A program made the translations under genes and the position numbers. Of a DNA stretch of 64,000 nt, positions 8,547 to 16,080 are shown in pieces (within the stretch, counting starts at the first letter, position 1; each line of letters begins with the position of its first letter). This DNA is from Syntrophaceae bacterium. GTDB taxonomy: Bacteria; Desulfobacterota; Syntrophia; Syntrophales; PHBD01. Location of the stretch: contig JABLXX010000002.1 of NCBI GenBank assembly GCA_013177825.1, forward strand, positions 248,001 through 312,000, read 5' to 3'. A model generated the notes under the pieces. The model ran no database searches and was not told the origin of the DNA. It was given only the letters and a program-made list of their open reading frames with translations.

Positions 8547-9320
8547 TCACTCTTTCTTCATCCCGTGTTCCTTCATCCTCTTTTCAAGGAACGTTTTTTC
8601 ATTGCCCCCGCCGCCCACGGCCATCAGATGCGCGGCCTCGATCTCCAGAATCTGGTCGAAACCGCAGTTGAGACCGAGATCGATGGCGGAACGGGTCAGC
8701 CGGAGGGAAAGGGGAGAGCGCCTGCCGATTTTCTCGCATAATGCCAGCGTTTTCTCTTCCAGTTCGCCGGCACGGTAGACATAATTGACCATACCGATGC
8801 GGAGCGCTTCCTGGGCGTCGATGAATTCGCCTGTAAAGGCAAGTTCTTTTGCCTTTCCGAGGCCGACGATCTGGGAGAGCAGCTTGGTTCCCGCCTGGGT
8901 GATGGTCAGCCCGATTCCCGTTTCGGGAAATCCGAACTTGGCCGTCTCGTCGGCCACGCGGAAGTCGCAGCTCAGGGCGAATTCGCAGCCGCCGCCGACA
9001 GCGTACCCCCGCACCATGCCGATCAGCGGCTTGTTCAACCGCAGGGTCAGCCTCTGCACGTCCTGAAGCAGGTCCGCCTCCCGGATCCACTTCTCAAAAC
9101 TCTTTCCGGACGATGTTTCCTTCAGGTCTTCCCCGGCACAGAACGACTTGCCGGCTCCCGTCATGATCACCGTGACGGCCTCTTCATCCTTCATCGCCTT
9201 GATCAGGGCGGCCATGAAATGATCGAGAAATCCCTCGTTGATTGCATTCAGCCGATGAGGCCTGTTGAACGTGATGATGCCCACGTTGCCTTTTCGACTG
9301 TACTGTACCGATTCTTCCAT
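8547..9320 (-). CDS. Enoyl-CoA hydratase/isomerase (crotonase) family protein
   Basis: 257-residue cytosolic crotonase-fold protein that probably hydrates or isomerises an enoyl-CoA. It shows the oxyanion-hole region (MTGAGKSFCAGEDL), the GGGCEFALSCDFRVA segment with the first catalytic-type Glu, and the PETGIG segment with the second Glu, so it looks catalytically competent. In-frame codons extend to 9437, but ATG at 9320 is chosen because TCAGGAGGTTAGTAAG precedes it. It follows the tetR gene on the same strand, with operator copy B in between. Confidence 0.92.
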   Translation of the reverse strand: MEESVQYSRKGNVGIITFNRPHRLNAINEGFLDHFMAALIKAMKDEEAVTVIMTGAGKSFCAGEDLKETSSGKSFEKWIREADLLQDVQRLTLRLNKPLIGMVRGYAVGGGCEFALSCDFRVADETAKFGFPETGIGLTITQAGTKLLSQIVGLGKAKELAFTGEFIDAQEALRIGMVNYVYRAGELEEKTLALCEKIGRRSPLSLRLTRSAIDLGLNCGFDQILEIEAAHLMAVGGGGNEKTFLEKRMKEHGMKKE

Positions 9321-9440
9321 CTTACTAACCTCCTGAATCATTGATTGAAGCGACCCGGAAGCGGCCGGCCGATCCGGGGCGCGTGAAGCCCTGAAAAGCG
9401 TTGTGCCTTTTTGTGTTGAATGCCACGGCCGAGTCAATAG

Positions 9441-9454
9441 AACGAACGGCCGGT
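9441..9454 (-). promoter_or_regulatory. Predicted TetR operator, copy B
   Basis: On the minus strand this reads ACCGGCCGTTCGTT, flanked by TAG and CTA to give a longer imperfect palindrome. It sits between the tetR stop and the crotonase start, just before a TTGACT hexamer. Confidence 0.6.
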
Positions 9455-9473
9455 CTAAATATCGGTAAAAAAA

Positions 9474-10037
9474 TTACTTCTTGATTTTCAACCCGTCAAA
9501 AATCATTTTCGTGTAAATATCAATAATCTCATCCTTGGATAGATTTCCCAGGGGATTGAACCAGGTGGATATCTGGGAGCACATGGTGACAATCGCGTTC
9601 GTCACAACCCTGGGATCCCTGTTAATGAAGATTCCTTCATCAATTCCTTTTTTTATGATCTCCTTGATTTTCTTGTCATAATCGTCGCGCATCCGGATCA
9701 CGGATCTCAGGTTGTCAGCCGTGAGTCCGCGCAGTTCCGAGTCCGCAATGATGACTTCCTTCTGTCGTTCCATGTGAAAATGAAGATGATTCCCGATGAT
9801 CGCCTTCAATTGACCTTCGGTGCCTTCAGTGTTTGTGATGATTTCGTGAAGACTCTTATTCAGGTCATCCATGGTTTTCTTCAGGATGTCGTACAGAAGT
9901 TCTTCCTTGTTCATGTAATGATAATAGATACTTGATTTCTGAATGCCGGCTCTCTCGGCAATGTTGCTGATGCTGCAGGCATGATAACCCTTCTGGTAGA
10001 ACAGCTGAATGGCGATGGATTTGAGTTTATCCTTCAT
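9474..10037 (-). CDS. TetR/AcrR family transcriptional regulator
   Basis: 187-residue regulator. The N-terminal helix-turn-helix is clear (Y-H-A-C-S-I-S-N-I-A-E-R-A-G, then SSIYYHYMNKEELLY). The C-terminal ligand domain is of the long-chain or CoA-ester-sensing type by general composition, with no diagnostic residue seen. Its AT content is higher than that of its neighbours. The gene lies beside the crotonase, carrier and CoA-transferase genes. The three matching 14-bp motifs before tetR, the crotonase and the carrier make it the likely local repressor, probably responding to an acyl-CoA or its acid. Confidence 0.92.
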   Translation of the reverse strand: MKDKLKSIAIQLFYQKGYHACSISNIAERAGIQKSSIYYHYMNKEELLYDILKKTMDDLNKSLHEIITNTEGTEGQLKAIIGNHLHFHMERQKEVIIADSELRGLTADNLRSVIRMRDDYDKKIKEIIKKGIDEGIFINRDPRVVTNAIVTMCSQISTWFNPLGNLSKDEIIDIYTKMIFDGLKIKK

Positions 10038-10075
10038 TGCAACACCGTTATCCTTGTCGGCATTTCTCTTCGTAA

Positions 10076-10089
10076 ACCGACCGACCGTT
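10076..10089 (-). promoter_or_regulatory. Predicted TetR operator, copy C, in tetR promoter
   Basis: The + strand reads ACCGACCGACCGTT, agreeing with copies A and B at the ACCG-N-(T/C)CG and CGTT positions. It lies about 40 bp before the tetR start codon. On the minus strand a TTGACA hexamer (10125-10120) lies 17 bp before a weak TAGCCG, so the site falls just downstream of the putative core promoter, which fits autorepression. Confidence 0.55.
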
Positions 10090-10310
10090 AGACAGCCGGC
10101 TACACCTTCTTTTAGACATTGTCAATCTTTTTTTCTGAGCCGCTTGAAAGTCCGTTCGTCTCCAGGAGTTGGCCAAACCTGACAGCAAGGGAAGCGATGA
10201 AATGCCCTTGGAAGAATATGCTCTGGAAGACGGTGACGCTGTCTTGGTGCATGACTGCGCACGGCGGGGCGATTCGTCCTTTGCCGGCCGGTCAGGTCGA
10301 AACGGCATTC

Positions 10311-10937
10311 TCAGAGGTACTTCACCCGATAGGCCCTGCTGGATCCCGGCGGAACCTCGTCGATTTCCTCGAACCCGAGGCCCTGGATGTCTTTCGCACT
10401 TTCATAAACCGCCTGCGTCATCAGGATCTCCCAGGCCTTCGCGGTGTCCTCCCCGAGCTTGCTGGCGGCGTTGACTTCCGCGCCGAAGACGTCGGTGTCC
10501 CCGATCCTGAGGATCCGGCCGTAGCCCAGTCCGACGCAGAGGAGAATCCGCTCCTCCTCGGGCCGGTTTTCGTTGTACGTCATGAGTGTGTGCTGCATCG
10601 CGATCGAGCAATCCAACGCCTTCCGGACGTTCCGGAAGATCACCAGGAAACTGTCCCCCTCCACCTTCAGCAGGATGCCGTCGTGGTCCTCGATGATCGG
10701 GATCAGGATGCGCTGGGATTCAAAGATCGTCTGCAGGAAATGGATGATCCCGAATCGGGCGACGTTGCGGGAGAATCCCGAGAGATCGGTGAACATGACG
10801 CACCAGTGTTCCCCGAACAGATCCCAGATGCGGCTGTCGATTTTTTCCTTGTCCGCTCCCGGCTGCATCCGGTCTTCGATCAGCTTTTCCAGCCGGTCCT
10901 CCGACGCGCTGAGATAAATGGATTTCTTGTACGACAT
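10311..10937 (-). CDS. Stand-alone class III adenylate/guanylate cyclase domain protein
   Basis: 208-residue protein that is essentially one class III cyclase homology domain plus a short N-terminal segment. The first metal-binding Asp is in FTDLSGFS and the second is expected in LKVEGDSFLVIF. A GLGYG and FGAEVNAASKL stretch matches the dimer and transition-state region, so activity is plausible. The nucleotide specificity (cAMP or cGMP) is unclear. The ATG is preceded by GGGAGGTGCTT. No receptor domain is fused, so its input must come from elsewhere. About 270 bp between this gene and tetR hold only the tetR promoter. Confidence 0.82.
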   Translation of the reverse strand: MSYKKSIYLSASEDRLEKLIEDRMQPGADKEKIDSRIWDLFGEHWCVMFTDLSGFSRNVARFGIIHFLQTIFESQRILIPIIEDHDGILLKVEGDSFLVIFRNVRKALDCSIAMQHTLMTYNENRPEEERILLCVGLGYGRILRIGDTDVFGAEVNAASKLGEDTAKAWEILMTQAVYESAKDIQGLGFEEIDEVPPGSSRAYRVKYL

Positions 10938-11043
10938 GAAGCACCTCCCTGTTCGGAGCGCTGGATGTCCGGGGAAACGGGGCTTTCCGGGCGGCCTGAC
11001 GGTCATCCGCCCTGGATCGGGACGTCCTTCCGATGGACCTCTT

Positions 11044-12024
11044 TCAGCGCCTTCTCTTCTTCCGGGGATGCCTGGCCTTGCCGCTCTTGGACGGCTCGCT
11101 GGCCAGGAGTTCCGGCAATGCGGCCTTGAAGCGCTCCGCCTTGCCGCGCGGGACGTACAGGCTATGTCGGCCCGCGGGGAGAGCGTCTCCCCGTATCTCC
11201 GGGTTCATCTCCCGGATGTCCTTGTAGGTGGTGTCACAGGCCTTGGCCAGCAGGGTCACGGGGATCTCCCGGGGGGCATCGAACTCCACCCGGTCGAAGA
11301 CAAGAGGCGGATAGAGGAGGCTGGCGGGGATCCGGTAGCCGAAGAACTGCGGATTCGAAAGGATGATTTTGGCGGCGAGGATGCGGAAGATGTACTGCTC
11401 CGTTTCGATGGGCAGGTTCAGGTTGAAATAGTCCTTCTGGCCCTGGGTGGCGATGGCGTTGGTGATCCGCTGCTCCCCGGAGTTGTACGCGGCGGCGGCG
11501 AGGGTCCAGGAGCCGAATTTCTTGTAAAGGACCTCAAAGTAACTCAGGGCGGCCTCGGTGGATCGCTCAAAACTGAGCCGGTCGTCGAACCAGGCGTTGA
11601 CCCGGAGGCCATTTCGCTTTGCCGTGGCTTCGATGAACTGCCAGGGGCCCACGGCTCGCGCCGAGGAGTACGCATAGGTGCGGAGCGAGCTCTCCGCAAC
11701 GGCGACGTACTTCAAATCGTCCGGGAGCCCGCGCTCGTGGAGCTTTTTCTCCAGGTACGGGAAATAGCGGGCGGCCCGCTTCATCAACAGGATGACCCGC
11801 TCGTAATTATAGGCGGTAATGACGAGCGATTCGTCCAGGATCTCCCGCAGATCCCGCCGCTCCAGGGGAACGGTCTCGCCGAAGAGGGTCGCCTGAGCCG
11901 GAATGTCGAAATAAGGGACCGATGGGGCGGGTCTGTTCTGGGCAAAAGCGACGACCGGCAACAGAAAGAGTGCAAGGGACAGGATCACCGCCAGCCGGGT
12001 CCAGGCCCGTCGAAGGGTTCTCAT
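11044..12024 (-). CDS. Lytic murein transglycosylase with C-terminal LysM-like region (MltD-like)
   Basis: 326-residue exported enzyme predicted to cleave peptidoglycan glycan strands. It has a signal peptide (about residues 1-29, ending VVAFAQ). The SLT/GEWL-type catalytic segment is VAVAESSLRTYAYSSARAVG, with the catalytic Glu in AESS, followed by the AAYNSGE motif. The last 90 residues (ITLLAKACDTTYKDIREMNPEI-like, then a YVPRG element) resemble a divergent LysM as in MltD. ATG at 12024 is chosen because the codons upstream overlap the next gene and a signal peptide starts here. The C-terminus is highly basic. Confidence 0.86.
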   Translation of the reverse strand: MRTLRRAWTRLAVILSLALFLLPVVAFAQNRPAPSVPYFDIPAQATLFGETVPLERRDLREILDESLVITAYNYERVILLMKRAARYFPYLEKKLHERGLPDDLKYVAVAESSLRTYAYSSARAVGPWQFIEATAKRNGLRVNAWFDDRLSFERSTEAALSYFEVLYKKFGSWTLAAAAYNSGEQRITNAIATQGQKDYFNLNLPIETEQYIFRILAAKIILSNPQFFGYRIPASLLYPPLVFDRVEFDAPREIPVTLLAKACDTTYKDIREMNPEIRGDALPAGRHSLYVPRGKAERFKAALPELLASEPSKSGKARHPRKKRRR

Positions 12025-12038
12025 GAGGCCGCTCCTCC

Positions 12039-12614
12039 TCAGCCGTGGAGCTTTTTCAAGAGCCAGGCCATGTTCTGCCCCAGGTCTTTCATGGTTTGAA
12101 CCCCTTCCTTGTCGTTCAGGACTTCGCCGGGATCCCGGCCGATCCCGAGGCTCCAGTAGCTCGAGCCGGGCATGACCGTCTGCATGTAATGGAGAAACAG
12201 GTTCATGGAATTGAAAGCGGGGACGGCACCGGCCCGGCGGACGGCCACCACGGAGGCGGCGACCTTGCGCTTGAACATGTAGTCGTTGGCCCGGCCGACG
12301 AATCCGCAGCGCTCGATGAAGGCCCGCATGCCCGCCGACACGTCGGAGAAATAGGTGGGCGAACCGAGCAGGATACCATCGGCATCGAGCATCTTCCCGA
12401 TCACCTCGTTGACCATGTCCTTGTCGACGGAGCAGCGCCGGTCCTTGTTCTTGAAGCACTTGTAGCAGGCGAGGCATCCCTGGGGGGCCCGGCCGGCCAT
12501 CTGAATCAGCTCCGTTCCGATGCCCTCCGCCTTCAGTTCGTCCAGGACCAGGTTGAGGAGGATGGCGGTGTTTCCGTCCTTGCGGGCGCTTCCGTTGAGT
12601 GCGACGACTTTCAT
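12039..12614 (-). CDS. Flavodoxin family / iron-sulfur flavoprotein-like NAD(P)H oxidoreductase
   Basis: 191-residue FMN-binding protein. The N-terminal VVALNGSARKDGNT is the phosphate-binding loop of NADPH-dependent FMN reductases. CLACYKC (about residues 47-53) and a further C in DRRCSV give a compact cysteine cluster like that of archaeal iron-sulfur flavoproteins. The GSPTYFSDVSAGMRAFIERC segment is typical of the family. It overlaps the upstream MBL gene by 4 bp (ATGA type), so the two are translationally coupled. It is likely an electron-transfer protein, possibly handling oxygen or reactive species with its MBL partner; that role is inferred. Confidence 0.85.
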   Translation of the reverse strand: MKVVALNGSARKDGNTAILLNLVLDELKAEGIGTELIQMAGRAPQGCLACYKCFKNKDRRCSVDKDMVNEVIGKMLDADGILLGSPTYFSDVSAGMRAFIERCGFVGRANDYMFKRKVAASVVAVRRAGAVPAFNSMNLFLHYMQTVMPGSSYWSLGIGRDPGEVLNDKEGVQTMKDLGQNMAWLLKKLHG

Positions 12615-13516
12615 GAGGTTTCTCCTTTGGCGGATTGTCGGCTCCGGCGGAGCAGCAGCCGGCAGCAGCCGATGATGTTTTCCTGCGAGTAGATGGTCAG
12701 TTCGTCCCGGTAACTCCGGTGATAGAGGTCCCGGAGGATGTCCTCGTCGGGCCGGGCATCGCCGAGGATTCGCGCCCGGGTTTCCCGGGCCGCACGGCGG
12801 GCCTCCGCGAAAGCCCGGGGTGTTTCCTCCTCTCCCGAAAAGCAGCCGTGATGGGGAAGGCCGATGAAGCGGGGCTTCAGGGTCTCGAACCGGTCGATGG
12901 TGGCCATGTAGTCGTCATAGCCGGTGAAGAAGATGGGAAAGAAACCCTGCCTCGGAAGGTGATAACCCAGGCTGTCGGAGGCCAGGAGGACACCGGTTTC
13001 CGGGACGTGAACGGCCAGGTTGCCCGGCGAGTGCCCCGGGGCGGCCAGGAATACCAGTGTCCGTCCGCCCAGGTCGATCCGCTCCCCATCGCGAACGATC
13101 CGGCATCCATCGAGCGACGGCGGCTCCTCGATCGGAGGACGCTTTGTCCTCAGGCCCTTGCCGGCGAGAAATTGAGTGATGAAACGGTCGTCCGCCACCA
13201 GGGAGGTCTTCGTCCCGGGATGGGCGAGGAACTCCGGTGCGCCCTCCCCGGCGATGACGGTGGCGTCCGGAAAGGCTGTGCGCAGGGCGGGGAGGCCGTT
13301 GATGTGGTCCACATGGGGGTGGCTGACGACAAGATAATCGGGACGGACTCCGAGAGACTCGAGCTGGCCGAGGACGAGATCCGCCGTGGCCGAGACACCG
13401 GCCTCCACCAGGGCTGTCCGCTCTCTGCCTTCCATAAGGTAATGGTGGAAATAGTCGTGTCCCAGGACGATGAGACCTTCCGAGAGGCGGGTCGGGTACT
13501 GCCGGTTTCCCTCCAT
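12611..13516 (-). CDS. MBL-fold metallo-hydrolase
   Basis: About 301 residues with the metallo-beta-lactamase signature SHPHVDH and the downstream metal ligands G-H-S-P-G-N and L-P-H-H-G. It is predicted to be a cytosolic Zn or Fe hydrolase; the substrate is unknown. Two starts are possible: GTG at 13576, or the ATG at 13516 used here, which follows GGAGGAAACGC at a slightly long spacing. It is translationally coupled with the flavodoxin-like gene. The 220-bp gap upstream to the divergent lipoprotein gene probably holds both promoters, though no clear hexamers were found. Confidence 0.85.
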   Translation of the reverse strand: MEGNRQYPTRLSEGLIVLGHDYFHHYLMEGRERTALVEAGVSATADLVLGQLESLGVRPDYLVVSHPHVDHINGLPALRTAFPDATVIAGEGAPEFLAHPGTKTSLVADDRFITQFLAGKGLRTKRPPIEEPPSLDGCRIVRDGERIDLGGRTLVFLAAPGHSPGNLAVHVPETGVLLASDSLGYHLPRQGFFPIFFTGYDDYMATIDRFETLKPRFIGLPHHGCFSGEEETPRAFAEARRAARETRARILGDARPDEDILRDLYHRSYRDELTIYSQENIIGCCRLLLRRSRQSAKGETS

Positions 13517-13797
13517 GGGCCAGGCGTTTCCTCCGGATTCTTTGATGCGGCGCGGGGTTCCCGTTGACCTTGCCACAACCGACCCGGAAAATCAACCGCC
13601 GTCCGGTGTGTGGCCGATTCCCGCCCGGCCTATCCGGCCGGACCAGAAAGAATTCGGACCTGCTTCTCATGAGGATGGGCAAATTGCAGATCCATCCCCC
13701 TGCGCTCCAGCGGGACGTCCTGCAACGCGGCGATTGACAAGCCGTGCCTCTGCGGATAGATAGAAGACCATTCAACGATCGGGGGAGGTGGCGCAAT

Positions 13798-14433
13798 ATG
13801 GGAAGGAAGTCATTGCTTGTCCTGTCGGGTCTGATTCTCTTTCTGGCGGCTGGCTGCGCCCCGCCGGTGATCCACAAGATCAACGCCTCACGGGAATTTG
13901 ACGCGGCCCGCATTCAGCGCATCGCCATCCTGAACTTCGACCGCGGATCGGGAACGAACCTGGCGCGGGAAGTCCTGGTCGACAAGTTCACCGCCGCCCT
14001 CGTGGACTCCAAGTTCCGGATCGTGGACCGGACGGACACGAGGAAAATCATGGAAGAGGCTAAGTTCCAGCAGGCCGGCGGGGCGATGATCGACGAAACG
14101 ACCCGGGAAAAGCTGCGACAGCTGGGCGCCGACACCATCCTGACGGGAACGCTTCACACCTACCAGGAGGAACGGAAGGGGAACTTCGTCCTCTACTCGG
14201 AAGTCCACCTCACCGCCAAGCTCCTCAAGGTCGAGACGGGCGAGGTCCTCTGGTCCGGCGAGATCATGAAACGGTCCAAGGCCAAGAACCTGGGTGAGAA
14301 GAAACTCCTGAACGTGATCGACCGGGAGTCCGAGGCCGATTCTGCCGGAAAGCTCCTGGACGACATCATCTCCGACATGGCCGACTCCTTCAAGGAAAAG
14401 AAGCCCCTCCTGGAAAAAATCAAGATCTGGTAA
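13798..14433 (+). CDS. Lipoprotein with CsgG/LpoB-like fold
   Basis: 211-residue predicted lipoprotein. The signal sequence ends in the lipobox LAAGC (Cys about residue 18). The mature part has IAILNFDRGSG, a short linker and QLGADTILTGTLHTYQ, the pattern of CsgG/LpoB/GNA1162-like periplasmic lipoproteins. The residue after Cys is Ala-Pro-Pro. The ATG is preceded by GGGGGAGGTGGCGCAAT; an upstream in-frame ATG at 13744 is rejected because it lacks a signal. It begins a short + strand pair with the flavodoxin 10 bp downstream. Confidence 0.75.
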   Translation: MGRKSLLVLSGLILFLAAGCAPPVIHKINASREFDAARIQRIAILNFDRGSGTNLAREVLVDKFTAALVDSKFRIVDRTDTRKIMEEAKFQQAGGAMIDETTREKLRQLGADTILTGTLHTYQEERKGNFVLYSEVHLTAKLLKVETGEVLWSGEIMKRSKAKNLGEKKLLNVIDRESEADSAGKLLDDIISDMADSFKEKKPLLEKIKIW

Positions 14434-14443
14434 GGAATCTCCC

Positions 14444-14899
14444 ATGATCAGAATCCTCATCGTCTATGCCTCCCAGACGGGCAGCACGGAGCGGATGGCC
14501 CGTGCCGTGGCGGAGGGCGTAAGCCGGATCGAAGGCGCCGTCGCGGTCCTGAAGCGGGCCGGCGAGGCGACCCTGGACGACCTTCTGTCCGCCGACGGCC
14601 TGGCCGTCGGGACGCCGGAGAATTTCGGCTACATGGCCGGGGCCGTGAAGGACTTCTTCGACCGGACCTTCTATCCGGCGCAGGACAAGGTGTTCCGAAA
14701 GCCTTACGCGGTTTTCATCAGCGCCGGAAACGACGGGACGGGGGCCCTGGCGGCGGTCGAGCGAATCGCCCTGGGGTACAAGTTCAAGCGGGTCTTCGAG
14801 CCGGTGATCTCCAGGGGTGTCCTGAAGGAGGAGGTCCTGGAACAGTGTCGGGAGCTGGGAGGGGTCCTGGCCGGCGGATGCGAGGCGGGGATTTTCTGA
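14444..14899 (+). CDS. Flavodoxin-like protein
   Basis: 151-residue FMN-binding flavodoxin-fold protein. It begins with the phosphate loop IVYASQTGSTERMA, and GTPENFGYMAGAVKDFFDR is the second FMN-contact region. It could be an electron carrier or an NAD(P)H-dependent FMN reductase-like protein; there is no extra domain. It starts 10 bp after the lipoprotein stop, so the two are cotranscribed. Confidence 0.85.
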   Translation: MIRILIVYASQTGSTERMARAVAEGVSRIEGAVAVLKRAGEATLDDLLSADGLAVGTPENFGYMAGAVKDFFDRTFYPAQDKVFRKPYAVFISAGNDGTGALAAVERIALGYKFKRVFEPVISRGVLKEEVLEQCRELGGVLAGGCEAGIF

Positions 14900-14930
14900 A
14901 GAGCCGAGGGCGGCTCTGCCCCTCTTTTCT
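14900..14930 (+). terminator. Candidate Rho-independent terminator
   Basis: AGAGCC and GGCTCT form a 6-bp stem around GAGGGC, followed by TGCCCCTCTTTTCTTTCC. It lies just after the flavodoxin stop codon. Confidence 0.45.
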
Positions 14931-15007
14931 TTCCGCAGGATGTCGTGGCCTGGAGAGTCGAAAACCGGAGCGGGGCGCTTTCGGCCGGGCGGCGGAGGGC
15001 GGTCCGG

Positions 15008-16003
15008 TCAGGTCAGGCAGACCTGGGAAAGGCGCGCCACGTTTTCGTCCTCCCCCATGGCGATGAGCTTGTCTCCCCGTTCGATCCGGTAGGTCGCCAG
15101 GGGATTGAAGATCATCCGTCCGGATTCCTTCTTCACCGCCACGATGATGAGGCCGTACTGCAGGCGGATCTCCGATTCCTCCAGCGTTTTGCCGATGATG
15201 GGGGAGCCGTCGCAGACGGTCATCTCCTCCATGCGCAGCTCCAGGCTGGCCCGGCTGGTGGTGATCTCGATGAAGTCGAGCATCGCGGGCCGGAGAATGG
15301 CCATGGACATCCTCATTCCCCCGAATGTGTAGGGGGACATGACCCGGTTGGCCCCGGCCCGGAGAAGCCGGTGCTCCGAGACCTCGTCCTCGGAGCGGGA
15401 GAGGATCCAGATGTCCGGGTTGAGCTCCTTGGCGGTCAGGATTACGTAAAGATTCTCGGCGTCCGAGGGAAGGACGCAGACGATCCCCTTGGCCCGTTTT
15501 ACCCCCGCCTCGACAAGGCACTTGTCGTGGGTGGCGTCTCCCTTGCAGTAGACGAAGCCCTCTTCGGCAATCCGCTCGATGACCTCCGTGTTGCTGTCGA
15601 TCACCACAAAGGGGACTTTTTCCGTCTGCAGTTCCTTGCCGATGAGATGCCCGATCCGGCCGCAGCCGCAGATGATGTAGTGATTGCTCATTTTTTCGAT
15701 CATTTTTTCCAGCCTTCCCCTCCCGAGAACGACCCGCAGCCTTCCTTCCACCATGTTCTGGGCCAGGAGGCCCACCGTGTAGAACATGGTTCCCACACCG
15801 AACAGAATCAGGATGATGGTGAACAGACGCCCCTGCAGGGTCCGGGGCATGAAATCGCCATAGCCTACCGTGGAGATCGTAACGATTGTCGCATAGAAAG
15901 AGTCCAGGGGAGCCCAGCCCTCGGTGAGATTGTAGCCGATCGTGCCCGCGACGATGAGGAAAACCAGACCCGTGGCCGCAATGCTGAGCTTGTTGGTGAA
16001 CAT
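15008..16003 (-). CDS. TrkA-N/RCK-gated potassium channel protein
   Basis: 331-residue protein (352 if the GTG at 16063 is used; 335 from the ATG at 16015). Two transmembrane helices flank a pore loop with the K+ selectivity filter TVGYGD. A Rossmann RCK (TrkA-N) domain follows with the nucleotide-binding loop GCGRIG, then a TrkA-C domain near the end (ERGDKLIAMGEDENV). It is a ligand-gated K+ channel of the MthK/Kch class. The start is uncertain because the purine-rich GGGAGGGG sits awkwardly with respect to all candidates. It follows the binding-protein/pseudo-deaminase gene on the same strand within about 80 bp, so the two are probably cotranscribed. Confidence 0.9.
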   Translation of the reverse strand: MFTNKLSIAATGLVFLIVAGTIGYNLTEGWAPLDSFYATIVTISTVGYGDFMPRTLQGRLFTIILILFGVGTMFYTVGLLAQNMVEGRLRVVLGRGRLEKMIEKMSNHYIICGCGRIGHLIGKELQTEKVPFVVIDSNTEVIERIAEEGFVYCKGDATHDKCLVEAGVKRAKGIVCVLPSDAENLYVILTAKELNPDIWILSRSEDEVSEHRLLRAGANRVMSPYTFGGMRMSMAILRPAMLDFIEITTSRASLELRMEEMTVCDGSPIIGKTLEESEIRLQYGLIIVAVKKESGRMIFNPLATYRIERGDKLIAMGEDENVARLSQVCLT

Positions 16004-16080
16004 CGTCCTGTGCATCCCCTCCCGAAAGGTCCGCCGTGTAGACAAGAATGCCGCCGGTGTCAAAGAATCCGGGACATCTC

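Noticed and set aside
10048-10308. An 86-codon minus-strand frame between tetR and the cyclase gene
   Set aside because: It overlaps the predicted tetR promoter and operator and has no ribosome-binding site or family resemblance.
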